Shown: positions 50,506-59,434 of the stretch, piece by piece | Position numbering within the stretch: the stretch's first letter is position 1 | How the letters are laid out: each line of letters opens with the position of its first letter | From: JAUILH01 sp964230215 | GTDB lineage: Bacteria > Bacteroidota > Bacteroidia > Flavobacteriales_D > JAUILH01 | Length of the DNA stretch: 64,000 nucleotides | Assembly (NCBI GenBank): GCA_964230215.1 | Contig: CAXRGQ010000006.1 | Span: 186,001-250,000, forward strand | Direction of reading: 5' to 3' | Made by a program: the position numbers and the translations under genes | The notes under the pieces: generated by a model | What the model saw: only the letters and a program-made list of their open reading frames with translations | Told to the model about the DNA's origin: nothing | The model's database searches: none

Positions 50506-51987
50506 CTAGCCCTTTCTATTTGTTACCCAAGCGGAGGTTTTTGATTTTTCTCCCTCGCTTACAGATAACTTGCTTGAGTCTTTTAGTTCGGCAATCATAA
50601 TAGCTGCTGCCAATTTTGCCTCTTCTTCATCGAACTTATTAATAACGGTCAAATCAGGCATTTCTTCGGCAACAAAGTTGGTAGTGAACGAACCATTAAT
50701 AAACTTCTCCATGCCCATTACATACTTACAGAATTCTAGTGTTGTTGATACCCCACTGATTGTGTAATCGTCAATTGCACGCACCATTCGTTTAATAGCT
50801 GCCTCACGTGTGTCTGCGTGTACAATGAGTTTGGCAATCATTGGATCGTAATAAACTGGAATTTCATCTCCTTTTTCGTAGCTATCATCTACCCTTACAC
50901 CGGGTCCTTTTGGTGCAGAATAATTACTTAATGTTCCTGTTTCAGGTAGGAAGCCAGCGATAACATTCTCTGCATACACGCGTACTTCAAGTGCATGTCC
51001 GTTAATGCTTAAATCGTCCTGAGTAAAACTTAGTTCATTACCATCTGCAACACTTATCTGTTCTGCCACTAAATCAGTTCCCGTAATCATTTCTGTTACC
51101 GGGTGTTCCACCTGCAGGCGGGTATTCATTTCAAGGAAATAGTAATTTCCATCCTCGTATAAAAATTCAACTGTACCCGCACCAACATAATTACACGATT
51201 TAGCAATGCGCACTGCACACTCGCCCATGTCTTTTCTTAACTCTGGTGAAATTACAGCACTCGGAGCCTCTTCAATAACTTTTTGATGTCTACGCTGAAT
51301 ACTACACTCTCTTTCGAACAAATACACACAATTTCCATGCATATCTGCCATCACCTGAATTTCGATATGTTTTGGGTTCTGCGCGTACTTTTCGATGAAA
51401 ACCGCACCATCTCCAAAAGCAGATACAGCTTCACTTATCGCTCGTTCCATCTGCTCGGGTAGTTCTTTGGCATTCTGCACAATTCGCATCCCTTTTCCTC
51501 CACCACCTGCTGAGGCTTTAATCAAAACTGGGTAACCAATTCCCTCTGCAATTTTCAATGCTTCTTCCACTGACTCAACAGCATCATCTGTACCCGGAAT
51601 CATAGGAATGTCATACTTTCTGGCGAATTCTTTTGCTGCCAATTTACTTCCCATTAACTCCATGGCATCAGGAGAAGGTCCAATAAATGTGATGCCTTCT
51701 TTTTCTACTCGTCTTCTAAAGTCAGCATTCTCAGACAAGAATCCGTAGCCTGGATGTATCGCATCTGCGCCGTGCTTTTTACACGCATCAATAATTTTAT
51801 CATGTACTAAATAGCTTTCAGCTGCTGTAGTTCCTCCTAAAGCATAAGCTTCATCTGCATAATGAACAAATCGTGCAAATCTATCGGCATCACTATATAC
51901 GGCCACTGTTTTAATTCCCAATTCCTTACACGTCCTCATAACGCGAATGGCAATCTCTCCTCTGTTAGCTATCAGTACTTTTTTCAT
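50506..51987 (-). CDS. accC: Acetyl-CoA carboxylase biotin carboxylase
   Basis: The 493-aa protein starts KKVLIANRGEIAIRVMRTCKELGI (biotin carboxylase N-domain). It has ATP-grasp GYPVLIKASAGGGGKGMRIV and KHIEIQVMADMHGNCVYLFERECSIQRRHQKVIEEAPS, plus FLEMNTRLQVEHPVTEMITG. It carboxylates biotin on AccB, the first step of fatty acid synthesis. About 45 residues beyond the E. coli enzyme form a charged tail; the accB gene is not adjacent. One possibility is a propionyl- or methylcrotonyl-CoA carboxylase subunit, less likely without a biotin domain. Confidence 0.88.
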   Translation of the reverse strand: MKKVLIANRGEIAIRVMRTCKELGIKTVAVYSDADRFARFVHYADEAYALGGTTAAESYLVHDKIIDACKKHGADAIHPGYGFLSENADFRRRVEKEGITFIGPSPDAMELMGSKLAAKEFARKYDIPMIPGTDDAVESVEEALKIAEGIGYPVLIKASAGGGGKGMRIVQNAKELPEQMERAISEAVSAFGDGAVFIEKYAQNPKHIEIQVMADMHGNCVYLFERECSIQRRHQKVIEEAPSAVISPELRKDMGECAVRIAKSCNYVGAGTVEFLYEDGNYYFLEMNTRLQVEHPVTEMITGTDLVAEQISVADGNELSFTQDDLSINGHALEVRVYAENVIAGFLPETGTLSNYSAPKGPGVRVDDSYEKGDEIPVYYDPMIAKLIVHADTREAAIKRMVRAIDDYTISGVSTTLEFCKYVMGMEKFINGSFTTNFVAEEMPDLTVINKFDEEEAKLAAAIMIAELKDSSKLSVSEGEKSKTSAWVTNRKG

Positions 51988-52084
51988 GCCTTAAAGATAA
52001 AAAACTAAGTGAATTCGGCGTACATTGATTTTTGGGATTAACATAGTTGCTTAACATTCACTTTACATTTACTTAAAATTGTTG

Positions 52085-52092
52085 TAAATTTG
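52085..52092 (+). promoter_or_regulatory. -7 promoter motif for the CotH gene
   Basis: TAAATTTG matches TAnnTTTG, 25 bases before the ATG at 52118. The -33 TTTG is not clear. Confidence 0.45.
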
Positions 52093-52117
52093 GTTAAACC
52101 ACATCTTGTGTTATGCT

Positions 52118-54622
52118 ATGAAATTTAGAATATTACTTCTTTTACCGCTTCTCACACTACTCTCAAATACTAATGCACAAGTCGTAATAAACGAATACTG
52201 TGCGGCCAATATGGGATCACATACGGATGCCTTTGGAGAGAATGAAGACTGGTTTGAATTATACAACACCACTGGTTCGGTTGTTGACCTGACAGGCTGG
52301 TATGTCAGTGACAAAGCAGGCAATCCACTGAAATGGGAAATTCCCGCAGGTGCAAGTGTCCCAGCAAACGGCTATGCAATTGTTGTATGCTCTGGTAGAT
52401 CTACTCTAAACGGAACTGAAATTCATGCAGGCCTTAAACTCACTCAAACTAGACCAGAAGATATCATCCTGAGTGACGCGTCAGGGAATTTGGTAGACCA
52501 GATTACATTAACGAATCATCAAGTGGAGCATTCGGTTGGTAGAGAAACCGATGGAGCGGCTAACTTTGCCTACTTCACAGCACCAACTCCAGGAAGTGCA
52601 AACACGAATCCATTTACAAATTACGCCACTACACCGCTGTTCGATCAGCCCGCAGGAATATACTCTGGTAGCGTTAGTGTAAATCTTTCAAGTCCAGATC
52701 CAAACGTTACAATCTATTATACTCTAGATGGTTCAGTACCAAACACTGGTAGCGCCGTTGCTGCAGGTCCAATAAATATTGCAACAACCACAGTAGTTAG
52801 AGCCTATGCTGTAAGCACAGACCCTAATATCTTACCAAGTTTTGTTGAGACCAATACTTATTTTATTGATGTTAATCACACCATGACTATTATGTCCATT
52901 TGTGGTACTGACCTAGCTGATTTAATTGAGAATGGTAATGGATGGGGAGCAAACTTCACTGGTGCAATAGAGTTGTTTCAGGCAGACGGCACTTTAATTG
53001 ATGAAGGACAAGGTCACTATAACAAACACGGAAACGATAGCTGGGCCTACGACCAGCGAGGATTTGACTTTATTATGCGTGACCAGATGGGTTATAACCA
53101 CGCTATTAGACATGCGATTTTCAGAACAAAAAATAGAGACGAGTTCCAACGACTAATTGTAAAAGCAGCTGCCAACGATAATTACCCGTTTGAAGACGGT
53201 GCGCACATTAGAGATTCATATGTACACTCCCTATCGCATGAAGGTGAGTTGTTGTTGGATGAACGTACATTCGAACCCTGCGTGCTCTACCTAAACGGAC
53301 GCTACTGGGGTGTTTACGATATTAGAGAAAAAGTTGATGATAACGACTTTACGGATCATTATTATGGGCAAAGCGTGCCTTATGGCGACAGCCCACACAA
53401 TGTTTGGTTTCTTAAAACCTGGGGCGGAACTTGGACAGAGTACGGAGATCCTCTTGCTCAACCAGCATGGGATAATTTAAGGACTTTCATTAACACAAAC
53501 AATATGGGACCAGGTGCTGCATTTGATTATGTGGACAGCCTTTACAATTGGAGAAGTTTAGTGGACTATTTCTGTCTTAACTCATACATAGTTAGTCAGG
53601 ATTGGTTAAACTGGAACACAGCATGGTGGAGAGGAACAGATACTACCGGGACCAAAAAGAAATGGCGCTATGTATTGTGGGATATGGATGCGTCTTTCGG
53701 GCACTATATTAATTATACGGGTATCCCTGACCCTTCTGCAAATGCAGATCCATGTAATGCAGAAAACCTTCCAGATCCTGGTGGCCAAGGGCATACAGAA
53801 ATCTTAACAAAACTTATGGCAGAGAACCCTATGGTTGAGCAATACTATCAGTCAAGATATATTGACCTAGGTAACACAGTGTTTAGCTGTGATAATATGA
53901 TATCGCATTTGGACAGTTTGATTCTGTTGATCGAACCAGAGATGCAAGATCAAATCAATCGTTGGGGTGGTACTTTTGCAGGATGGCAAGCTAAAGTGCA
54001 AGAGCTAAGGGATTTCATTACGGCGCGTTGTGCGGCAATGGAACAAGGACTAGTAGACTGTTATGGGCTTACAGGACCATACGAATTGACGTTTGAAGTG
54101 GACCCTCCTGGTGCAGGTGAGATTAAAGTAAACTCGATTTGGTTGGACCAGTATCCATTTACGGGAACGTATTACGGAAATATAGACATTCTTCTAAAAG
54201 CAAGAGCAAATGCAGGCTTTACCTTTAAAGAGTGGACGGCTGTAGATCCGATAAATCCGAACACCGATTCGTCTGAAGTAGATATTCAGGTTACGCAGAA
54301 CCAAACTATCATTGCTCATTTTGTTGAGGAAGGTGATCCAACCTATGATGGCGTGTATCTTCCGACCGCATTCTCGCCTAACGCGGATGGTAACAACGAC
54401 TGGTACTTTGTTTTAGCAGGTGCAGACGTTGAAAAAGTGACCATTAGAATCTTCAACCGTTGGGGTGAGCAGATGTACGAGTCAGAAGACATTACAGAGG
54501 GATGGGACGGAACATTTAACGGAACACCGCTAAATGCAGGTGTGTACACCGTAATTGTGGACGTTACCTACGAAGATGGCGTGAGGTCAAGAGAAACTGG
54601 AAATATTACGCTAGTAAGATAA
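52118..54622 (+). CDS. CotH kinase-like surface protein with gliding-type C-terminal domain
   Basis: From ATG 52118 (MKFRILLLLPLLTLLSNTNAQ) the 834-aa product has, in order: signal peptide; lamin-tail domain (VVINEYCAANMGS... WFELYNTTGSVVDLTGWYVSD, about 22-145); chitobiase/FN3-like domain (VTIYYTLDGSVPNTG, about 180-245); CotH domain (NKHGNDSWAYDQRGFDFIMRD... WRYVLWDMDASFGH, about 260-600); an EVDPPGAGEIKVN beta domain; and a CHU_C C-terminus (LPTAFSPNADGNNDWYF... IFNRWGEQMYES) from about 745. The last domain is a type B T9SS sorting signal, so it is exported and attached or released. CotH domains phosphorylate proteins or secondary targets in Bacillus spores; activity here is unverified. 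Confidence 0.93.
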   Translation: MKFRILLLLPLLTLLSNTNAQVVINEYCAANMGSHTDAFGENEDWFELYNTTGSVVDLTGWYVSDKAGNPLKWEIPAGASVPANGYAIVVCSGRSTLNGTEIHAGLKLTQTRPEDIILSDASGNLVDQITLTNHQVEHSVGRETDGAANFAYFTAPTPGSANTNPFTNYATTPLFDQPAGIYSGSVSVNLSSPDPNVTIYYTLDGSVPNTGSAVAAGPINIATTTVVRAYAVSTDPNILPSFVETNTYFIDVNHTMTIMSICGTDLADLIENGNGWGANFTGAIELFQADGTLIDEGQGHYNKHGNDSWAYDQRGFDFIMRDQMGYNHAIRHAIFRTKNRDEFQRLIVKAAANDNYPFEDGAHIRDSYVHSLSHEGELLLDERTFEPCVLYLNGRYWGVYDIREKVDDNDFTDHYYGQSVPYGDSPHNVWFLKTWGGTWTEYGDPLAQPAWDNLRTFINTNNMGPGAAFDYVDSLYNWRSLVDYFCLNSYIVSQDWLNWNTAWWRGTDTTGTKKKWRYVLWDMDASFGHYINYTGIPDPSANADPCNAENLPDPGGQGHTEILTKLMAENPMVEQYYQSRYIDLGNTVFSCDNMISHLDSLILLIEPEMQDQINRWGGTFAGWQAKVQELRDFITARCAAMEQGLVDCYGLTGPYELTFEVDPPGAGEIKVNSIWLDQYPFTGTYYGNIDILLKARANAGFTFKEWTAVDPINPNTDSSEVDIQVTQNQTIIAHFVEEGDPTYDGVYLPTAFSPNADGNNDWYFVLAGADVEKVTIRIFNRWGEQMYESEDITEGWDGTFNGTPLNAGVYTVIVDVTYEDGVRSRETGNITLVR

Positions 54623-55668
54623 TGAAGCGGATTGTACTTAGCATATCATTGTTGATGGGTGGTGTATTTGGAATAAATGCTCAGGACATTCACTTTTCCC
54701 AGTTTAACGAGACTCCTCTCCTACTCAATCCTGCAACTGCTGGGTTTTATGATGGTTACGAGCGCGTAATACTGAATCACAAAAGCCAATGGACGTCTAT
54801 TGGGAGTCCGTTTAGAACAACCGCAGCTTCTTTTGATTTACCTTTCTTTTTTGGTTACGGAACCAACGCGCATATTGGAGCAGGTATCAGTTTCTATAAC
54901 GACATGGCGGGAGACTCCAAGTTTGGAACTAACCAAGGAATTCTGTCTTTATCGGGAATTTTGCCAGTAGATGATAGAACTAAGTTTGCTGCTGGTATTC
55001 AGTTTGGTTTAGCACAAAGAAGCGGATCTTTAGAAGGCTTGACATGGGGAAATCAATTTGTTGGAGATGGTTTTAACACAGACATTGCCTCTAATGAAGC
55101 GAATACTTTAAACAGTTTTATGTACGCAGATATTGGTGGTGGAATTCAGTTCCAATTTGACAATACCTCCGAGAAGTTTGACGGTTATGATGAATTTAGA
55201 ATAGATATTGGTGCAGCGATATTACATGCCAACAAACCTCTATTGAAATACACGGATGCACCGACGGATCAACTGCCATTAAAGATGCTTGTTACGTTCA
55301 GAATGCGCTATGACATTCCAGGTTCTACAGTATCATTTGTACCTCAGTTTATGTATGTAAGACAAAGTCCGCACCAGGAGATTTATGGTGGAGCAGGATT
55401 ACGATTTCAGTTACAAAACGGAACTAAATACACAGGTTTAGTGCAAGAAAACGCCTTAACTATTGGCATTCAGACGCGTGTTAAAGATGCTATTACGCCA
55501 ACTGTTCTTATAGAGTTAACGGACTATGCGTTTGGCTTCTCTTATGATTTGAGTGTAAGTAAATTGGGTACGACCAATGCAGCTGCTGGTGGATTTGAGG
55601 TAACTCTTCGTTACATTAATATGCGTGATGCATTATGGAAACGAAAGACTCAAGGAAGTTTTAGATAA
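54622..55668 (+). CDS. PorP/SprF family type IX secretion protein
   Basis: The 348-aa product has a signal peptide and the PorP/SprF opening DIHFSQFNETPLLLNPATAGFYDGYERVILNHKSQWTSIG, then membrane-type strands to the C-terminus (FEVTLRYINMRDALW). SprF-like proteins are needed for secretion of the type B CTD protein encoded next to them. One-base overlap with the CotH gene, so the pair is likely dedicated. Terminator follows. Confidence 0.93.
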   Translation: MKRIVLSISLLMGGVFGINAQDIHFSQFNETPLLLNPATAGFYDGYERVILNHKSQWTSIGSPFRTTAASFDLPFFFGYGTNAHIGAGISFYNDMAGDSKFGTNQGILSLSGILPVDDRTKFAAGIQFGLAQRSGSLEGLTWGNQFVGDGFNTDIASNEANTLNSFMYADIGGGIQFQFDNTSEKFDGYDEFRIDIGAAILHANKPLLKYTDAPTDQLPLKMLVTFRMRYDIPGSTVSFVPQFMYVRQSPHQEIYGGAGLRFQLQNGTKYTGLVQENALTIGIQTRVKDAITPTVLIELTDYAFGFSYDLSVSKLGTTNAAAGGFEVTLRYINMRDALWKRKTQGSFR

Positions 55669-55669
55669 A

Positions 55670-55703
55670 AAAAGGGGCTAGAGCCCCTTCTTATTTTTTT
55701 TTG
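55670..55703 (+). terminator. Terminator after the PorP/SprF gene
   Basis: AAGGGGCT and AGCCCCTT arms with a 2-base loop, followed by a T-rich run. Confidence 0.9.
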
Positions 55704-55710
55704 TTTCGAT

Positions 55711-56073
55711 TTATCTATTCTTAAGATCTTGTAAAATTGTTGCTGCATCAGGACAAGCCTCTTTAACCTTCTCCATCATAACATTATTATTAATCTGTTT
55801 TCCTTTAAGTTCATCCTTAAAGGGTTCAAGACAATTCATATAAGCTTGTTTGAATTCGTTTGCTTGTTCGTCACTAATATTTGCAGCATCTGTTTCACCA
55901 GCTAAAGCTTCTTCCAAACAATGACATGTAATCTCTGCAACTTCCTCTTCATTTCCGGTTGCGCCGCCTTTTTTGCTGTCTTTATCCTTGTCTCCATCTT
56001 TATCGTCTCCGCCACAAGATGTAATGGCCAATGGCAAGCATATTACGCTTGCAATAACTAGTAGTTTTTTCAT
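55711..56073 (-). CDS. Small lipoprotein with CxC module
   Basis: The 120-aa product has a lipobox (AITSCGGD), a charged linker (DGDKDKDSKKGGATGNEEE) and then ITCHCLEEALAGE... NEFKQAYMNCLEPFKDELKGK... VKEACPD. The CxC-helix-Cys spacing matches the module in the two secreted proteins at 48068 and 48791. Function unknown; the linker would let the domain protrude from the membrane. Confidence 0.75.
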   Translation of the reverse strand: MKKLLVIASVICLPLAITSCGGDDKDGDKDKDSKKGGATGNEEEVAEITCHCLEEALAGETDAANISDEQANEFKQAYMNCLEPFKDELKGKQINNNVMMEKVKEACPDAATILQDLKNR

Positions 56074-56159
56074 GATTTAAATTTTGGATGAAGATAGAGG
56101 ATTTGAAAAGATGATACAAGTTCTATTTTCAGATAAGAGAAGTATATTGATTAAACTTA

Positions 56160-56333
56160 TCATGGGATAAGCGGAAGTATTCCAAGTTTAATGTCAAAAG
56201 TCCACCTGAACAGATTGTAAAAAATAATAGTTCCTATTGAGACTAAAAGGAATGGTAGATAAACCTCCTTTATTTTAATTCCAATGTTATTCAATGTTCG
56301 ATTCGTGTTTTTAAATGAAAACCAATGTTTTAG
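56160..56333 (-). pseudogene. Possible remnant of a membrane-protein gene
   Basis: An open frame bounded by TAG (56334) reads KEVYLPFLLVSIGTIIFYNLFRW and then LGILPLIP, a plausible transmembrane helix, with no ATG. It is either a small gene with a TTG start or a remnant. Confidence 0.25.
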
Positions 56334-56369
56334 CTAAAACCAGTTTCAATTGAATTTAGCTCTTTTTGC

Positions 56370-56741
56370 TCATAGTTTTTTTTCAAAAGTTGGTTCACTT
56401 GTACAAAGTACGAATATGCATTGATCTAATCCTGCAACTAAAAACTCTCTAAGTTCAAATATTTCGTGTGAAATAAATGCTCTTGACTTTTCAGTTTCTA
56501 TCCATCCTCCTTCAAAAACCTCCAGAATCCAGTTATCAATTAATTCTTTATGTCGCCAATAGTCCATCAAATCACGCTCATCCAAACATTTGAATGCAAC
56601 TGGGTTTGAGAAACGGATCCAAAACTCTTCTTTTTCATTAACAGAATACTCAATCTCCAATTTATCCAAGTCATAATTAACCGAGAGGATTTCTGGAGTT
56701 TCAAATTCTGTAATAATGGTATTTAGCTTTTTAACTTTCAT
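56370..56741 (-). CDS. Small hypothetical protein
   Basis: From ATG 56741 (MKVKKLNTIITEF) the 123-aa product is soluble: LSVNYDLDKLEIEYSVNEKEEFWIRFSNPVAFKCLDERDLMDYWRHKELIDNWILEVFEGGWIETEKSRAFISHEI. This is the pattern of a polymorphic-toxin immunity-like or orphan protein; no family recognised. An ATG 9 bases upstream is possible. Confidence 0.65.
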   Translation of the reverse strand: MKVKKLNTIITEFETPEILSVNYDLDKLEIEYSVNEKEEFWIRFSNPVAFKCLDERDLMDYWRHKELIDNWILEVFEGGWIETEKSRAFISHEIFELREFLVAGLDQCIFVLCTSEPTFEKKL

Positions 56742-56834
56742 CAATAACACACAAGGTCTGCATAAAGTTAATAACTTTATTCCTTATACACAGCTCATTA
56801 GACATATAACGTACACCCTGCCCCGACGGAGCTG

Positions 56835-56880
56835 GATAGCTTGGCGAAACTGAGGCATTCCGCGTGTCGCCATAGCTATC
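56835..56880. repeat. Hairpin with GATAGC arms in GC-rich spacer
   Basis: GATAGCTTGGCGA (56835-56847) and TCGCCATAGCTATC (56867-56880) pair with one bulge. It lies in a 280-base stretch that is more GC-rich than its surroundings and lacks a convincing gene. Confidence 0.6.
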
Positions 56881-56900
56881 TGCGTGCCGCCCGTAGCTTT

Positions 56901-56936
56901 AGCAGAGGCACTAGCAGAGGAGCTAGCGGAGGCACT
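56901..56936. repeat. Three 12-base tandem repeats
   Basis: AGCAGAGGCACT, AGCAGAGGAGCT and AGCGGAGGCACT run head to tail. Fifteen bases on, a second hairpin follows: TTTGTTGGGC (56949) with GCCCAAACAAA (56970). Confidence 0.65.
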
Positions 56937-57037
56937 ACACGAAAAGTATTTGTTGGGCGCCTGAGGGAAGCCCAAACAAATGCTATTGAGTGTTGCTGAA
57001 GTTTTGACAACTAGAAAGTGGAGACGGAAATGGCAGC

Positions 57038-59434
57038 CTACTTATCTTTTATAAACTGAATATTAAGGTTACGGCTGTCTACGTAGTTTAACTTTGTGAT
57101 TTTGCCTGTGTTGTCTCTACTCACATACAACAAGCGTCCGAAAGAATGGTCTCCAGGCAAATAGTAAATATTTGGTGTGTATTGCTTAAATTCCATTTTT
57201 CGGAAGGCCCTTAATTTTACGGTGAGATCTGTTTTGTTTTGTTTGAGCTTCCACTTTAACTGTTTGTTGAAGGCGTAAACTTTGGTCCACTTTTTATCTA
57301 CATATGTGCTCTCCTTCTCCCGTCCTAGGCTAATTACCTGATAATCTTTGTTAATGCGGTCTGGGAAGATTTCGTAGAGTTGATAGATGCCCAAACGGTC
57401 TGCATTGGCTTCAAACTTCCATGTTGCATCCTCGTTTTCCCATGTGGTGGCTGAATTAGCCTTAAAACTATACACTCTGGAGTTAGGATAGTTCTCAATA
57501 AATAGTTTTCGGCCCATGCCTATATGATAAGGCAGAACTCTGCTGTACAAGGTGTCGTGCAGAAAGTCTGTGGCAATTGGGGTACCTTCTACTGGTGTGT
57601 AGTCCTCCCGTGTATATGTGGAGATGTCTATTAAAATGTCTTTAGGCCCCCTGTACATTAACCCGCCCACACTTCTCCACTCATCAAATGCCACACGGTA
57701 ATAAGTGCTGTACGACCTTTGCTCTGGTGCGAATCCTACAAACACACCTTTATCGCCTTTGCTCCCTGCTGCATCCAACCACTGAATGCCCACATATAAA
57801 TCGTGCTTATCTGAGAGACTTAAAGGTCTTTCTATAGCATGATGATGCCAGCCATGTGTTTGCGACGAACTTAAGCGTTGTGGCGGACTTTGATACAACA
57901 CATCCCCCACTTCCATTGGGCTAGGCGATTTGTATATGATGTACCTAAACTTTCCGTGTGGATTACCTTGTGGTGTAATGTATACATGCACCGAATCAAC
58001 AAATAATTTTGGATGATTGGCGACTTTCTTAGAAAAACGTTTTATTAGCTCGGCCCCTGCGATATTGACTTGGGGTGCAAAGGAGTAATACTCGGGCTTC
58101 TCTGGATAATCATGATGCCTTCTGGCTTGAATCTTATCTATCTTGGTATTGATTAAAATAGGTACGATGGTTTTCTTCCCAAGATCAACTAAACGTGGTT
58201 TGGTGAAATTGGATATATGGAGACTCTGTGTTTGATAGCCTCTGGATACAAAACGGATGGTGTCTTTCCACTCTTTTAATTGGTAAGAAAAGTAACCAGA
58301 ATCATTCGTGAGCATGGGACCTTTGCTGAAGTCGTTAAAGATTTGACAGTGAGGAACGCCTTTTCCATTATCATCCACCACTTGACCTTGCAGCAATAGG
58401 TAGCTTTCTGCTCTGGGAACACCGTTGATAATGTACTCTAGCACTTTGTACGCGTAAGGTGAAGGATCTACAACATCTGAATTTAGCATTACAGCCACTC
58501 CTGTTTTTAGCACTGGGAGATATATTATAAATGTTCTTGCCCCTTTTATGATTCCGCCATGATAATAAGCGACATGTTTACCCCATTTACTGCGTATAAG
58601 TCCGTAGTTATAGGGTAAGTCTTCTCCGTGTACCGAATCCTTTTCTGCCAGGCTCACTTGAAAATCAAGGTCGTTTAGTATTACCTCCATAAATCTGGAA
58701 ATGTCTGATGAGGACATGTGGCAATTACTGTAGCCCCCTACTTTCTCTCCGAATTTTAAGCGGTTAAAATCGTTTGTGTAAGTGTACAAACTTGCTATGT
58801 TTTTGCGGGATGTGCCGTCTTCCCAAAAGCTGTTTTTTAAGCCTAGTTCATTCGCAAAGGCTGTCCAATCCCCTACTTTTTGAGCAATTAGATACAACAA
58901 ATAATAACCAGTATTTGAGTAGGTATGCTTGGTACCGGGTGCATAACTTAGGCCGGGATAGTCTTCTAGGTATTTTAGAATTTCTTTCTGCTTAAAAGGT
59001 TTAGACACGCGTTTACCTCTTAATTGGCGCATGGTATGGAATTCGCGTAAGCCAGATGTGTGATTAAGTAGGTGTTTGATTTTGATATCCTTATAGACTT
59101 GTGGTAAGTCAAGGTGTTTGGTGATTGGATCACCCAGCGATAGTTTGTTCTGTTTGATTAAATTGAAAATCCAGTATGCCGTGATGTGTTTGGAGACGGA
59201 GGCTAGATTTGATCTCGTATCTGAGGTGAATATTTGCTTTTTGCCAATATTCTGGTAACCATAATGAATAGAATGAAAAGCTTGCCCATTTTTAACGATG
59301 GAGACTGCAATACCTGGATTATTTCCTTTAAAGCCTATTAGAAGTGAATCTAGGGCGGTTTTTAAGCCTTGTGCCTTTGCGGAAAATATGGTTAAGCAAA
59401 CTAAAATAAACGCTATGGTGATTCCTTTTATCAC
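57038..59434 (-). CDS. Serine beta-lactamase-fold hydrolase with carboxypeptidase-regulatory-like domain
   Basis: The 798-aa secreted protein has a signal peptide (IFSAKAQG) and a class C beta-lactamase/DD-peptidase core: SNLASVSKHITAYWI with the SxxK nucleophile (about residue 78), HTYSNTGYYLL with the YxN motif, and AYYHGGIIKGARTF in the KTG-like position. From about 345 a CarboxypepD_reg-like domain (LQGQVVDDNGKGVPHCQIFNDFSKGP) and a beta-rich C-terminus follow. Probably an esterase or peptidase rather than a lactamase. Overlaps the upstream TPR gene by four bases. Confidence 0.85.
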   Translation of the reverse strand: MIKGITIAFILVCLTIFSAKAQGLKTALDSLLIGFKGNNPGIAVSIVKNGQAFHSIHYGYQNIGKKQIFTSDTRSNLASVSKHITAYWIFNLIKQNKLSLGDPITKHLDLPQVYKDIKIKHLLNHTSGLREFHTMRQLRGKRVSKPFKQKEILKYLEDYPGLSYAPGTKHTYSNTGYYLLYLIAQKVGDWTAFANELGLKNSFWEDGTSRKNIASLYTYTNDFNRLKFGEKVGGYSNCHMSSSDISRFMEVILNDLDFQVSLAEKDSVHGEDLPYNYGLIRSKWGKHVAYYHGGIIKGARTFIIYLPVLKTGVAVMLNSDVVDPSPYAYKVLEYIINGVPRAESYLLLQGQVVDDNGKGVPHCQIFNDFSKGPMLTNDSGYFSYQLKEWKDTIRFVSRGYQTQSLHISNFTKPRLVDLGKKTIVPILINTKIDKIQARRHHDYPEKPEYYSFAPQVNIAGAELIKRFSKKVANHPKLFVDSVHVYITPQGNPHGKFRYIIYKSPSPMEVGDVLYQSPPQRLSSSQTHGWHHHAIERPLSLSDKHDLYVGIQWLDAAGSKGDKGVFVGFAPEQRSYSTYYRVAFDEWRSVGGLMYRGPKDILIDISTYTREDYTPVEGTPIATDFLHDTLYSRVLPYHIGMGRKLFIENYPNSRVYSFKANSATTWENEDATWKFEANADRLGIYQLYEIFPDRINKDYQVISLGREKESTYVDKKWTKVYAFNKQLKWKLKQNKTDLTVKLRAFRKMEFKQYTPNIYYLPGDHSFGRLLYVSRDNTGKITKLNYVDSRNLNIQFIKDK

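Noticed and set aside
56784..56975. Minus-strand reading frame rich in Ser and Ala (SASASSSASASA)
   Set aside because: It is a translation of the 12-base tandem repeat and hairpins; no start context, no homology.
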